DNA of 64,000 bases from Hermatobates lingyangjiaoensis (GCA_026182355.1 JAPFBL010000069.1:806001-870000); one strand, 5' to 3'; counted from the stretch's first letter, positions 1 through 11,773 are shown. The notes: generated by a model not told the origin, from the letters alone. Made by a program: numbers and translations.

Positions 1-284
1 CTTTAGTTGTAGTAAAGTGAAAAGGTTTTGACAGAGTCTCAGGATTGTTTTAGTCATTATATCATTTTATAATAAACTAGAAGACCTGCTCATGTTCACG
101 GGTATTTTACAAAAATTCAGAGATGATATGTTGTATTTCAAAACATATATTACACAATATCATTATTAGTACAGTTAATAGCTATTATTAGATATAGAGT
201 TCCTGTTAAGTTTTGCAGCTTTAGATACAAAGAAAGAAATTCTTTATTTTAGATAGAAAGTAAAATCAAATAGCTTGCTGCAGT

Positions 285-620
285 AAAAATAGCTGTATAT
301 TTTTAGCTATAAACCTGTATACCTTTTTAGCTAACCAAACATAGATTAAAAGTCAATAACTTTGTTTCTACAATGAGTTTTCAATCCATTCAAATTTTAG
401 ATTTTAAGTTAGACAAACACAAATCTACTAACAAGTTTTCAGATTGTTATGACTTATGGTAGTTGAGATTCCTTGTGACAAAATTTTTGGACAAACAAAA
501 TAGACAGAAATTTTTCTAACAGTGGATTCGGTTTCTCTAATGTATAAAACGTAAAGATAACTTGAAATGAGTCAGGTTTAAGTAATATACAGACAAAACC
601 TTTCTTTTATTTATATAGAG
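285..620 (+). repeat. Dispersed repeat C, copy 1
   Basis: This AT-rich block recurs at 8935-9192 in the same orientation and at 12020-12345 inverted. Shared segments include a stretch on CAATCCATTCAAA, one on ACAAATCTACTAAC and a distal part reading AATATACAGACAAAACC followed by TATTTATATAGA. Divergence between copies is considerable (many substitutions and small indels). No coding frame is conserved. The family is not recognised; the sharp shared end at CAGACAAA suggests a transposon end. Confidence 0.65.
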
Positions 621-1244
621 AAAAACTATTGTATCATCAGTGACCAATATGATTTTGTACAAAAAGTTATAATTAATAATAATTTAGCAATATGCAGGCT
701 TACATTATTCAAGTTTGAAGGAAATTATATACTTACAAGTTATTTCAGTCCAGCCCAACTTGACCGATGAAACATCGGAAAAAAGTCAACAAAAACAATA
801 TCTTATTGATCGGTAATTTGAATATAATTATCTAAATTGAGTATGTACTGAGAAACCGTAAATACAGAGTACTTTTCTGGCTATAATTATTTTTGGAGCA
901 TAGTGCTACTGGAAAGAAATATAAGAAAAAGTAAGAAGAAATGATAATATTTCATAGTTTTCTATTATCAAATTTGCATTTCCAGGTTTTCGTATTCAGT
1001 GCTATTTCCAGTTAGAAAAGTTAACTTATTTGTAAATAGTAATTTATTTACTTCAGTAGGAGATATTATCCAACGTATACTGGAGTAGGGTTTCTTTGAT
1101 AACGGTTTAGGACTTCGGCTCTATCCCAGTAGAGCTGGTCAAAGTGACTGCATTATGAGTTTATACCACTAAAGAGGTATGACGGTATCATACAGTATTG
1201 TGTTTTCAACCAGCTTTATAGTCCTAACAATAAGTTTGTGATTT
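621..1244. other. AT-rich sequence, nothing recognised
   Basis: No open frame, repeat copy or structured motif was seen between repeat C and the degenerate array that follows. Confidence 0.5.
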
Positions 1245-1790
1245 ATTTAGTTATGATTGAGGTATGTCATGGTGATGATTCTTCATCCATTGGCTCTTGT
1301 TTAGATTTATTCACGTATATCATGATGATTATTCATCGATTACATCTTGTTTAATTATGGTTCAAGTATATCAGGTGATAATTTTTAATCAATTGGACCT
1401 TTTTTACTATGACTCAGGTATATCATAGTGGTGATTATTCATTGATTAGACCTTGTTAATTTATAATTCAAATATATACTTTGATATTATTCATCATGGA
1501 TTAGCTCTTGCTTAATTATGATTCAACTATATCTGGTGATTATTCTTCATTGATTAGATCTTGTTAATTTATGATTGAAGTATACACTTCTATATTATTC
1601 TTCATTGATTAGCTCTTGTTTAATTACGTTTCAAGTATTTCAGGTTATAATTCTCAATTGATTCAATATTTTTTACTATGACTCAGGTATATCATTGTGA
1701 TGATTCTTCATTGATTAGATCATGTTAAATTATGATTCAAGTATATACTTCGATATTATTCTTCATCGATGATTCTTTATATTACTTTAG
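1245..1790 (+). repeat. Degenerate ~58-bp tandem array with higher-order period
   Basis: Successive units carry variants of GATTATTCTTCATTGATTAG, then TCTTGTTTAATTATGATTCA, then AGTATATC or ATATACTT. Units diverge by about 20-30%. A longer block containing TTTTTACTATGACTCAGG occurs at about 1402 and again at about 1671, so groups of several units appear to have been amplified together with a ~269-bp period. No coding frame is present. Confidence 0.7.
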
Positions 1791-2745
1791 TTACTTAGTT
1801 ATGGCTCAGCTACATTCTGAGCTGCTTTATTGACCATCAAAAATTTACCTTTTGCCTAACTGAAGTATATTTATTATGGGTTTGTAATATATGCAAATCC
1901 ATCGTACTTGTACAAAATACAATTACAAAAACGATTCTATCAGAAAAAAAAATTTCTCAATAAAAACTCTAAGCTCATTTGATAAATTCTTCCATGAACC
2001 TTTTTATAGAAATTTATAAGTTATTTTAATGGAGAAAGCAAAAAGATATAAAATATGTAAGCACAGTGGAGATTTTAATAATGGCTTTTATGTTTCTAAC
2101 TGAGAGTTAAACTCTATAACAGTTTTACAGTTACACATCTATTATTATTACGTGGGTTTTAAGTTCAAAATTTTAATTCTATTGAAATGTAATAAATAGA
2201 AAAACATTTTTTTTTTTTTAGGACCACGTGTACTCTTTCATTTTTCAATTTGTACAAAAATACTGTTCCTCTTTTAGCCAAGATGTTTTTAGACTTAAAT
2301 TTTATTATGTATATAGTATTTTTATATAGTATAATTACCAAGGCCCGTTAATTGGTGCGTTTTGTATTGTTCATGTATATAAAACCTGGATAAACAAACA
2401 GTAATCTTAGTAAAAAAATATATGTGATCTGGAAATAATGAAAATCAGTTAGAAACGAGAAATTATTTCTTTCAGACTTGGCGTAATTTTCATATAGTAA
2501 AGTAAAAACAAACAGCAACATAAAAAGGAAATGCAGAAAAGGGGCTTGTTTTGAACGATGTTATCTGTTTATGGAAAAATAATAAAAAAAAAAAAAAACT
2601 ATCGTAGACGTAAAAATAAAGTTTATGAAGTAGTCGCTAATTTATTGCTGAACTAAAATATCTACAAGGGTATAAAATAATAAAGAAAACATATAATACA
2701 GAGTAACAAAAACTTGTTAGAAGGACCTTTTGAACTGTTTCGAGG
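1791..2745. other. AT-rich sequence, nothing recognised
   Basis: Contains only poly-A/T runs (for example 2208-2219 and 2583-2600) and no feature that could be assigned. Confidence 0.5.
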
Positions 2746-2746
2746 T

Positions 2747-2995
2747 TTATTGGAAGAAGGGTGGGAGGGGAGGGGGGGTTACTGATTGTGTCGAAGGGTT
2801 GAAGGGGGTGGGGGTGGAAAAAGAGGAGTCATGGGGTGTGGGGTTAGTGGGGGTGTGTTTTCTCTGCAGTGGAACGATTGGATTCCCTATTGGTCTGAAT
2901 GGATAGGGCGATAGTGGCGCCTCTCGCGGCTGTAGTTCAACATCGAACAACTCACAAAAACCCACCTCTTCCGCCCACAGTCCAATCATTCATAA
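2747..2995 (-). other. G-rich island; possible promoter or 5' exon
   Basis: A ~240-bp island of much higher G+C than its surroundings. The plus strand is strongly purine-biased over 2755-2860 (runs of G). Around 2870-2945 it carries CpG-bearing sequence (TGGCGCCTCTCGCGG) and two ATTGG boxes (inverted CCAAT) about 12 bp apart. On the minus strand an 80-codon frame is open and would give a proline/threonine-rich product, but the low-complexity composition makes this weak evidence of coding. A promoter-proximal or first-exon region is the best guess; a lost repeat is equally possible. Confidence 0.25.
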
Positions 2996-3793
2996 TTCAT
3001 TTGAACTTTAGAGAGTAAATCTAATCTATGCTCTGCAGGCTACAGATAATATCATACTGCAGTTAAAAAAATACGACTCAATAAGAATATGATATAAAAA
3101 AAAGTGGGGAATTGAGAAAAAAAATATGTATGTTCCTATAATAATATTGATTAAATTAGTATAGATTAGGATATGCAATAAAACATCCAAACAGATAAAA
3201 AAAGTATTCTTACTATGACAATAACTATAACAATATTACTATAACAAACGATTAGGATTAGTATTTTTTAGTATACGCAACAAAAAGTTTGAAAACACGA
3301 ATATATATTATTGCTACTTTAAGATAATTTGTTTGTAATATTGATAATTATAAACATCTGGTGTCAATCGGCCAGTCTGTTTACACTATAGAATTGCCTA
3401 AATGGCAACAAATTTAAAGTGTAGGGGCCTTATAATCTGGTAATTATTCCTAGCAAGTACTGGTTTTAAAAACATTAGAAGTTATTATTTAATTATAATT
3501 TTAAAATTATCCATTGTAAAACGCATGCTTTTGAGAAGTGTTAATAGTATGGAGTACATAGGTAGTACATAGTGAACTCCTCAATATGTACGCTATTAAT
3601 AAACTAACTTGAAGACCTCCAATACGTAAAAGTAATAACCGATAAAATACAGAAAAAACAATTGGTAGTAATATATTAGAAATACAATATTTTTTTTTGA
3701 AAAAAAAAAACTGACTTTAGTGAAACACAGAAAAAACATATTCGTTTACAAATTTTATTGATTAGAACTTTTATTAAAAATATGTAAATACTA
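2996..3793. other. AT-rich sequence, nothing recognised
   Basis: Simple A/T-rich DNA without a recognisable open frame or repeat copy. Confidence 0.5.
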
Positions 3794-4255
3794 TTAGGTA
3801 TTCAAGATATTATTATCAACCGTCATACCTCGTCTATCGCTGTTGAAGTCGCCTGACCGGTTTCGCAATGGCTATCATCAATGGGACTAACATAACCTAT
3901 AAATACCTACTAATAAGCACCAAGCAGATAAAATATTTAAACCAATAAAAAAGATGAAAAGGCGACAGGACGGACAGGACAGAGACGATTTAATGTTTAA
4001 AAGACAAAAAACAGATTAAACAAAATAAAATACAACTGTTAGGTAGGAAATTTAGCCATATATACTGGCACCATTGAGTTAAAATAGGTATTTATATCCG
4101 TGATTTTGAAAGGTTACATTTGTCCCATTGATGATCCAGCTATTGCGAAACCGGTCGGGCGACTTCAACAGCTTTAGACGAAGTATGACGGTTGATAATA
4201 ATATCTTATTTACTAACCTCTGTGGCACTAACAATATGCATGTTTTAGGTATTCA
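3794..4255. mobile_element. Foldback element F1 with 11-bp flanking direct repeats
   Basis: Two long inverted arms (about 3804-3890 and 4122-4207) are near-perfect reverse complements, both containing GACTTCAACAGC-type and CCGGTTTCGCAAT-type segments in opposite orientation. The spacer is ~230 bp. Read outward from the spacer, each arm has TTGATGAT, a short gap and GCGAAACCGGTC, resembling the CTGANGA...GAAA pattern of other foldbacks here. TTAGGTATTCA occurs at 3794-3804 and 4245-4255 and may be a target-site duplication. It is noncoding. Confidence 0.7.
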
Positions 4256-5540
4256 TCAGTTATATTGAGAGGGTAAAGCTGGTAGTACTGTATAGGTTCC
4301 TCAAAGGTTGTATAAAAAAATAATGAGAAAAGAAATTAATCACCACAAACTAAACATTTTAGAAGCCTTAGTAATACAAAAAAAAAAAGTAAACTTAATT
4401 TAAATATTTATATGGAAAATGGGAACAAAACTTTAATGTTTTTTCTAACAAATCAAGGGTCATCAAGGAGAGCTCTCAGAAGGAGCCACTGAGGCCTTGA
4501 GACTATTCACCCCCACAGGATTAATAAACAGCTAATTACAAACTCAGGAAAAACAACACCCACTGTCTTCACTTTCCTTATATTAACGTAAAATTTATCC
4601 TACAAACTTATTCAAATCCTGAAGATGTAAGGTGATAATTTGAAATCACTAAGATTTTTAATAATATATCAACTACTTTTCAAATAAGTTGTTATGATTA
4701 TTCTTTTCATTAATGGTGCAAAACTGAGAAGGGATACTTTTATCTGTATAAATAGCAAGAGATGTCTTCACTCAACTGTACTATATGAAAACGTATTATC
4801 ATAGTTATTGACTTTTATTCCTTCCTATGTTTTATTCAATAATTTATTTTAATTTAGTCTCCAATTTGTCAATTAAACGAGAATGGAGATACAAACATAT
4901 AGATACAAACATATTTTTCATAGGTAGTATAAACATATAGATAGATTAAAATACTTCCTATTTAAAAAATAAAGAAACCGTTTTTATTTTTTAAAATAAA
5001 TTAACCTAATAATTTTAATCACTCCTTAAATTAAATTTCATATATACAAGTTTTGATAAAAATTTATCATGATATCTTCCGTTTAAGATACTTGTTTGCG
5101 TATTTTTCCTTGCTTTAGTACCAAATCCCTTTTAACATAGTTAGTTAGTATTTTGAAATATGAACACTTAACCAAATCATATAAAAAAATCTGGAGTAGT
5201 CTAGGTGCAACATTTTATAATTTCACGTATTATAACTTACCAATATCAATATAAGTTAAATCATTTGAATTGAGATGAAAAGAAGTTAATGTTTCACGCT
5301 AAATATGTGACAATAACTATTTAGCAATGTAGTATGTGTGACAATGTAAATATGTGACAATAACAATAACTAACTCGGTCTACTCGTGAAGTAAATACTA
5401 TACATCGTAGATACCAGTAACTGATCTTAGTCAGAGTCACATTCTGTGAGATTCAGATAATTTATCTTGCTTTTCTCAGAAGGACTATTTACTTGAAAAA
5501 AGGATTTTTGAATTTCTAACTGTCGTTTAAACGTTATATA
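4256..5540. other. AT-rich sequence, nothing recognised
   Basis: No gene. A short direct duplication of AAATATGTGACAATAAC is visible near 5303 and 5346. Around 4440-4545 a moderately GC-richer patch ending in CACAGGATTAA resembles 21085-21150 weakly, perhaps an old shared repeat. Confidence 0.45.
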
Positions 5541-5547
5541 TATATAT

Positions 5548-5725
5548 AAAGATTTCACATAAACACGTGAAATAACAATCAATGATCAAACCACAATAAG
5601 AAAATGGGAAAACAAGACTAAGATTTTTTAACCGTAACAAGCGGTCTTCGTCAGAGTCAAAAACCCAACTGCTTAGTCTTGTATTAGTTTTGTTTTCCCA
5701 TTTTCTTATTGTGGTTTGATCATTG

Positions 5726-5726
<1 letters not shown>
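5548..5726. mobile_element. Foldback element F2, asymmetric, between TA tracts
   Basis: The left arm runs AAGATTTCACATAAACACGT through GGTCTTCGTCAGAGTC to CCCAACT. The right arm is only the outer part (GTTTTCCCATTTTCTTATTG onward to ATCATTGA). It belongs to the same family as the elements at 14633, 14888, 33349, 44787, 48430 and 53777. The minus strand of the left arm carries CTCTGACGAAGACCGC - loop - CGGTT, the hairpin of the hammerhead-like motif. TA repeats flank it directly. Confidence 0.8.

Positions 5727-5779
<53 letters not shown>
5725..5779. repeat. (TA)n microsatellite
   Basis: Nearly pure TA dinucleotides between two foldback elements. Confidence 0.95.
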
Positions 5780-5781
<2 letters not shown>

Positions 5782-6132
5782 AAACTAAAGCTTATCGGGA
5801 TTCGGTCAGTTCTTCAGGTTCAAATTAAACTCTCATTGCCAACGTTTCGGTTTACCAACTTTGCCAACTGAACTGTTCAGTGCCCCGTGTTAATTCAGAC
5901 TACAGTTGTTGTTAAAATCCACATAGTATTTTTCTTTGTAAAATAATTTGTAATGTAATACTTATTTTTTCTGTTTCAAAATTTATACTTCTATGTAATG
6001 AAGGTTTTAAATATAAATGAAGGTTTTAAATACTTCTATGAAAAAGGTTTTAAATAAAAACCGAAACGTTGGCAATTAGAGTTTAATTTGAACCTGAAGA
6101 ACTGACCGAGTGCCGATAAACTTTAGTTTTGT
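5779..6132. mobile_element. Foldback element F3 with ~75-bp inverted ends
   Basis: The left end (5779-5853) and right end (6057-6132) are inverted copies of each other. Shared pieces in the right-arm orientation are AAACCGAAACGTTGGCAAT, GAGTTTAATTTGAACCTGAA and GAACTGACCGAG. The spacer of ~200 bp is AT-rich and contains a small internal duplication of AAGGTTTTAAAT. Single diverged arms of the same family occur at 33128, 42734 and 59103. No coding capacity. Confidence 0.8.
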
Positions 6133-6166
6133 TTCTATTCCACGATCGATACTTTTATCTATATAT

Positions 6167-6306
6167 ATCAATGATCAGTTGGGCTTTTGACTCTGACAAA
6201 GACCACTTGTTACGGTTGAAAGATCTTAGTCTTTTTTCCCATTTTTCATTGTGGTTTTATCACTCATGGTTATTTCACGTCTTTATTGTGAAATCTTGTT
6301 ATATAT
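6167..6306 (+). mobile_element. Single right arm of the F2-type foldback
   Basis: This copy carries only one arm, from AGTTGGGCTTTTGACTCTGA through ACGGTTGAAAGATCTTAGTC to TTGTGAAATCTTG, with TA repeats at both sides. It has CTCTGACAAAG instead of CTCTGACGAAG, so the core-like motif is mutated. Confidence 0.75.
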
Positions 6307-6458
6307 ATATATGGGTTGCCGGGACAGTTTCTTGCCGTTGTGTTTCCGGCATGCTTGGTCGCCCATTCTCTTTTCTCCTGAGGACGGATCATCCAAAAAT
6401 TTCAGTTTGTAAATGTGTCTCTTTCTCTGTGTGTTGCTTTTCTTCATTTTTGAACTGA

Positions 6459-6705
6459 TATATATATATATATATTATATATATCAAAACATTAAACGGT
6501 CCAAAAGGAAAGAGAAAAACAGATAAAAGCATACACAATAAAGTTGGAAAAAAGTTGAGTTGGCTTCAGCTACTTAGAGGGCCTACTTCTAACTGATGAC
6601 GACGAATGTCAAAATATCGTTGAGTCTTTTTTTTTTGTGTGTTTTTAACTGTTTTTTTTAACTGTTTTTCTCTTTCCTTTGTGAACTATATATATATATA
6701 TATAG
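6459..6705. mobile_element. Foldback element F4 between TA tracts
   Basis: A perfect 16-bp inverted repeat (GGAAAGAGAAAAACAG at 6507-6522, complement at 6662-6677) lies inside longer imperfect arms. TA repeats flank both sides (6459-6485 and 6687-6705). The loop includes AACTGATGACGACGAATGTCA followed by AAAATATCG, a variant of the CTGATGA-hairpin motif in which GAAA is replaced by AAAA. Confidence 0.7.
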
Positions 6706-6758
6706 TTCAATGTAGAAAAAGAAACATAGAGAAGTTAAGAGCACACACTTATAGTCTC

Positions 6759-6868
6759 TAATTTTTGGTATCTTCAGGAGAGATAAGAGAGAGAAACCAA
6801 GCGCCCTGGTTCAGAGATGGTTTAGAGACTCCAACCGTCTCTTACCTCTCCTGAAGACGGTAAATTTT
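6759..6868. mobile_element. Foldback element F5
   Basis: The arms at 6759-6790 and 6835-6868 are inverted copies sharing TCTTCAGGAGAG and TAAGAGA. Each arm contains CTCCTGAAGA in outward orientation. The loop is about 45 bp. It abuts the TA tract at 6687-6705. Confidence 0.6.
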
Positions 6869-6884
6869 CTGGTTTATGATATCT

Positions 6885-8930
6885 GCAATGTGAATACAGT
6901 TGAGTTTGTTTTTTTTTTCAAATTTAAGATAAGCTGGTCGTTAATTCTGTGGGGTGAGTGGCCTCTCGGCCTGAGTTACTACCTGCTAAGTGTTTCTGAA
7001 TACCTTTCTTTTAAATTAAAGAGCCTTAAAATTCTGCTACAATTTTCGACTTAAATAATTAGGTGTGGTTTCAGTTTTTGAATTAATATAGCTTGAAAAA
7101 TTTTCAGTTTTCCATGGTTACTTCCTTTTTTTTATTATTTCAGTATTTGTAACCAGCATCTCTCGGGTTAAGTTAACGTTGTGTTTGTCTTGCATATACT
7201 TTTTGGGTGATCCGGTTGTTAAGTGCATTGTGAGCCTTCTTGATTGCAGGTCTATTTTTATTCAACCAGTTAGAACAAACTTAAAATATTTATCAAGTCT
7301 GACTGTTATTCTTCCTATTATTGTTACACTTGTTACCTGAATTTAACACTTGTTACCTGTTACTGACACAGAGAAAGTATTTAGATTGATTGTCCACGAC
7401 ATCCGGTAACAACTTTTAAAATCTTGGAATACTTGACCGCAAGACTGGTGTAACACCACATTTAGGAATGATGCTATCAGAAGGATAAGTGGACACAAGT
7501 CCATACTGAAGAGTTCGGTCATCTGTAGAAATAAAAATGAATGTTTGCCTTATCTCTTTATGGCTTTCTTAAGCCCTTCATCCGATTGCGATAAAATCTT
7601 AGTGAATGGTTTGACGCATGCCTGAGAAGGTTTCTGTGTTAATAAAACTATGTTCCGATAGAAAATTCAGATTGGATATTTGAAACCATTTATTTGAAAT
7701 TATTTTTTTAATATTTGGGTGTTTTTAAATTCGATTCAAAATGGTTTACTATATAAATAAAAATCAGAAATTTCAGTCAAAATTTTGATTGCTGTTCAAC
7801 AAATTAATTTTCAACACAATTTAAAGTCATTTCAGTGCTGTTATACCTTCCAAAAAACGAGCGAGGTTGTTTTAAGTCTCAAATGCAAAAAAAAAAACAG
7901 GCAGCATGGGTCTCAGAAGAAAACGACTGACAAAAGCGAGATTAGAGTCGAATTGAGAAGGTAATGTTTGAGTCAGTTCATCTGAAAGAAACGAGACAAG
8001 GACTGCAAACCATTTGAATGAGCACTGCTCGATCCAGATGACTGTATCACCACTCACGCTGATTTGAATCTCAGTGAATCCATTACGATGCTAATTATAG
8101 CTTCATCATTCATCGAAGTGTGGTTATTAGACAGCGTCAGTCAGATCGGATATTATGCTAATAATTTATACTAAATTACGTTTAGCTAAAGTTAACACAA
8201 CATTCATTGACTGTTTGGCGGTGCAAAGTTCACCAGGTCAGCTAGTGAGTAAGAAATGAAGTTTAGGCTTTTATTCAGCAAAGGCAGAGGACTTTATCCT
8301 ACTTTGATAGTAAAGTCACTGATTTATAAGGCAGCACAGTGACTTTTAAGTCTTCCCATTCGGAAGAATATAGTACCCATTTCAGACTGTACCATTGTAT
8401 AAGCCATGTCTTTCAAAAGGAGAGGGTGAGTGAGCAAGTGGGATAGAGGTATAGAGAGAGATTGAGCTACAATGTACTCAAGAAGCCTCTACTATTTTGA
8501 ACAAATAGAAAATGCATTTGCAGTTGTTGACCCTTTAACTGAGGCCTTAAAATCAATGAGAAGGCTGACTGATTACTTTCTGCAACAAGCGAATCAACTC
8601 TTTAGGTACTAACCTACTAACCCGCAATCACTAGAAAATGCGGTACGGGATACAGGACAGCTTCTGGTAAATATTTGTTACCATAACCCTATTTCTGTTT
8701 AACTTGAGGAATTCCATATTACTTTCTTTCAAGATAAAGCTTAAGTTTCTCAATCGGACCTCAGATTTTTAAACAATCGCCGTAAATTTCAAATTTACTA
8801 TACTTTTAAAACATATGCAATCCATAATTAGGCCGCAATAAATCTCTGCAGATTGATTTCGTGGATGAAAGGATTTATTGTGGTATGTATATAATTATGA
8901 TTTGTGTTCAGTAAAGAGGAGGATAGTCAC
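6885..8930. other. Unassigned intergenic sequence
   Basis: No convincing gene. The patch 7870-8110 is less AT-rich than its surroundings and has a 61-codon open frame on the minus strand, but it matches no family known to me and lacks clear splice sites. A small duplication of CACTTGTTACCTG occurs at 7327 and 7347. Confidence 0.4.
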
Positions 8931-8934
8931 GTAA

Positions 8935-9192
8935 ATTGAAATTATATTATGATATTATGAATTTCTAATCCATTCAAAGATTAGATTTTAAGCTAGACAT
9001 ACAAAAATTTACTGTCAATATTTCAGCTTGTTATTTTTATGGTGGCCAAGTTTAATAATGTCAGAATTTTGTGAACAAGCCCACAAACCGAAAAATTGTT
9101 CTAAGGCTTTCTCTAATGTATGAAATATAAAGATAAATTGAAACGTGTCAGTTCTAAGCAATATACAGACAAAGCCTAGTTTCTATTTATAT
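8935..9192 (+). repeat. Dispersed repeat C, copy 2
   Basis: Same orientation as 285-620; lacks the first ~70 bp. The shared end reads AATATACAGACAAAGCC followed by TATTTATATAGA. Confidence 0.6.
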
Positions 9193-9882
9193 AGATTCAA
9201 TTAGTTTGCTACCAATCTTATCTTTTAAGTTTTGTATAATATTATCAAAGTTCAAAAAGGACTTTTCAAAATAGGCTTTACAAAAATTTTAGAACTTATT
9301 TAGGTAAGTAAAAAATTAAAAGATATCCAAAATTTTAATAGATTTCTTAGATAAATAACAAGATTTAACAATAAATTTGAGCCAATAATTCACATACTAC
9401 TAAACCCTGACGGTTTCAAAACTGTCATTAGGTTAGTATTTGCTGCAATCAATGATTTCAGCCAGATCATCTTAATTGCAATATTGCAAATAATTAGCAA
9501 TAACATTCATTTTACTTTGAATCATTAAGCTGTAAAATCAATTTTGCAATTAATTGATTGTTATTTTTTTATTGAAAGATGTTCCGAGTAAAATTAATGT
9601 TTTAGCTCATTAGTTATTAAGTGGCAAATAATTCATTAATATACAATTAATCGTTAAAAGATAATAACTGGTTTTGTTTTTAATTAAAACAATGAAAATA
9701 AAATTCGAAGTTTCTTTATTTTAGCCTAATTTGTTTTGTAAGTAAGGAATCCTTTTATTTCGTTATCAGGTGTTGTATAATATCTAACCGAGTCAGTTTT
9801 GGTTGAAGTAGAATTGGTAAATGTGTCATTGGTATGTATGTATATATGGTGACAATGATCCAATTAATTATTGTTTGTTAAT
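9193..9882. other. AT-rich sequence, nothing recognised
   Basis: No gene, repeat or structured motif found. Confidence 0.5.
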
Positions 9883-10206
9883 GGGGGCCAGGCTAGCTCA
9901 GTGGTTACGTGCTCGCCTCTGAACTGACCGGGGTTCGATCCTCATCTGGCCCTCGATTTATTCACGCGGGAGATGAATAAATCTGAGCGCGTCGTCCCTC
10001 GGAGAAGGACGTTAAACCGTCGGTCCCGAGCCTGTACTATGTCAGGTATTCGTTAAAAATCCCTACTCTAAATACATTTGAGTTAGGCAAAATTTAGGAC
10101 TCCCACTGTAGAATCAATCTTCGTTATGTGGTATCACAAAGGGCCAATGCTCGACCTACGTGTGTTCCCTTGTGGAACTGCTACTGCAACCTAACCTAAC
10201 CTAACC
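9883..10206 (+). mobile_element. tRNA-derived SINE with CCTAA tail, copy 1
   Basis: The head carries RNA polymerase III internal promoter boxes: A box GGCTAGCTCAGTGG at 9891-9904 and B box GGTTCGATCCT at 9932-9942. The body follows (TTTATTCACGCGGGAGATGA, ACGTTAAACCGTCGG, AAAATCCCTACTCTAAATAC) and then the tail ACTGCAACCTAACCTAACCT. Transcription would run left to right. No target-site duplication is evident. It is noncoding and needs a LINE reverse transcriptase in trans. The tail has the unit of the arthropod telomere repeat rather than poly(A). Confidence 0.9.
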
Positions 10207-10392
10207 AACAATATTCTTCAGGTCAAGAACATACAGATGTAATAATTTTTATACTATAAACCAGAAGTGGCCAAGCTCCTTGATTGTGTAACTATTATTT
10301 TAGGAATAGTTACACAAATACAGTTTCAGATACGTTTGAACTAAGAATATAACCAATTTCACGAAGCTTATAAATATCACCCTCAAATATAG

Positions 10393-10530
10393 CACGTCTC
10401 TCGGAGAGGATGTTAAGTGTCGTTCCCGAGCCTGTACGACGTCAGGTACTCGTTAAAAATCCCTACTCTAGATACATATCAGCTGGGTAAAATTTAGGAG
10501 TCCTACTGTAGAACGAGCCTGGTAATGCGA
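10393..10530 (+). mobile_element. SINE fragment, copy 2 (body only)
   Basis: Matches the SINE body from CTCTCGGAGAGGA through AAAATCCCTACTCTAGATAC to GGAGTCCTACTGTAGAA. The tRNA-like head and the tail are missing. Confidence 0.75.
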
Positions 10531-11419
10531 CTCACCCTAATATGGGTGACAAATAATGAATGAACAATATTTTACTCTTTTAGAACAGCACTAAAAGGTG
10601 AAGGCCAATAGGGTGGACAATCGAAACCAAACAGACAGTTTATGAGTTCTAATTAACCAAAAATAATGCCTTCATACAAAACAGAAACTCCTTACACTAT
10701 TTAGGCTAGAAAGCATCATATTGCTTTACTCGTGACCAATTAGATAAGTGTTCATCCAGATATATGTGAGTTCACTCATAATGATTCCAGCTTATGAGGT
10801 TTTTATCTTGTAGCCATGTAAGAGCAGTTATCATAGAATATTTTATTTTTACATGGTAATATAGCTATAGTGGACTAAATTCCAACATGACTCTTGCCTA
10901 AATAATTCTACGATTGTTAATTTTCAGTGTTCTACGATTATTATAAATTATGCCACCAATTTTAGTCATGCGCAGACTTTATACTCGTCAGTGTGATATA
11001 GGCAGTCTTAAATTCTACTTTTTCAAGCTTAATAGAGTAGAAATCTTTAACAAGTATTTGCCCTTGTACTCAATCAGTTAAGTTTAGTTATCGAGTACAA
11101 TTATTGTACTCATTGAGGTCAGAATATTTACATACTCTGAGGAAAAGTGTTCAATATTTTCCATCCTCCAGATAAAACGTTTACATTAATAAAATAAAAT
11201 AGATTTTAATATGATAAAAATAACAGATGATAAAATGATTTTATATTTTAATGCCTTCTGTAGCAGTTTGTGACCTGACAACAAAGACATTTGGTACTGA
11301 ACCAACCGAACAGAGATTTAATGGTATAGGAAAATTATTTCTATGAGCTTTCATCAACCTGTAGAAATATAGCAATAATGGGGATTCATTTTTTTTTGTC
11401 ATGCTGATTCCTCGAGGGA
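10531..11419. other. AT-rich sequence, nothing recognised
   Basis: Contains a short internal echo of ATTCTACGATTGTTAATTT / TTCTACGATTATTATAAATT near 10905 and 10930. Otherwise unassigned. Confidence 0.45.
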
Positions 11420-11424
11420 ATATT

Positions 11425-11773
11425 GCAATCCAATATCTAAATTTTGCTTAACTCAAGTATATTTAGAGAAAGGATCTTTAACGAGTACCTGACATCGTAT
11501 AGGCTCGGAACGGACAGGCTAATGCCCTCTCTGAGTGAAGACCTAGTCAGTAATTTTCACCTCCCACGTGAATAAATCAAGAGTCAGAGTGGGTATTGAA
11601 CCCCAGATCTCCCAGTCCAGTGGTGAGCACGTCCAGCTGTTTAACGTCCTCTCTGAAGAGCAACGTGCTCAGATTTATTCACCTCCCATGTTAATAAATC
11701 CAGGGCCATGTGGGTATCGAACCCCGGACCATTTTTTGGCGAGTACGTGAACCTCTGCGCCAACCTGCCGCCT
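11425..11773 (-). mobile_element. SINE with duplicated head, copy 3
   Basis: On the minus strand there is one SINE body but two tandem head regions, each with a B-box-like GTTCAATACCC or GGTTCGATACCC and an AATAAATCT/TTTATTCAC segment (about 11560-11640 and 11641-11773). It is either a head-to-head-part dimer or one SINE inserted in another. The poly(CCTAA) tail is absent. Confidence 0.75.

Noticed and set aside
6129..6458. 109-codon plus-strand open frame
   Set aside because: Spans a foldback arm and TA repeats, with no protein-like similarity.
9891..9942. A and B boxes as a functional tRNA gene
   Set aside because: The head is followed by SINE body sequence, recurs in many copies, and does not form a complete cloverleaf with acceptor pairing.
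10190..10206. CCTAACCTAACC as a telomere or internal telomeric tract
   Set aside because: Only two to four units, always at the same SINE 3' end; it is the element tail.
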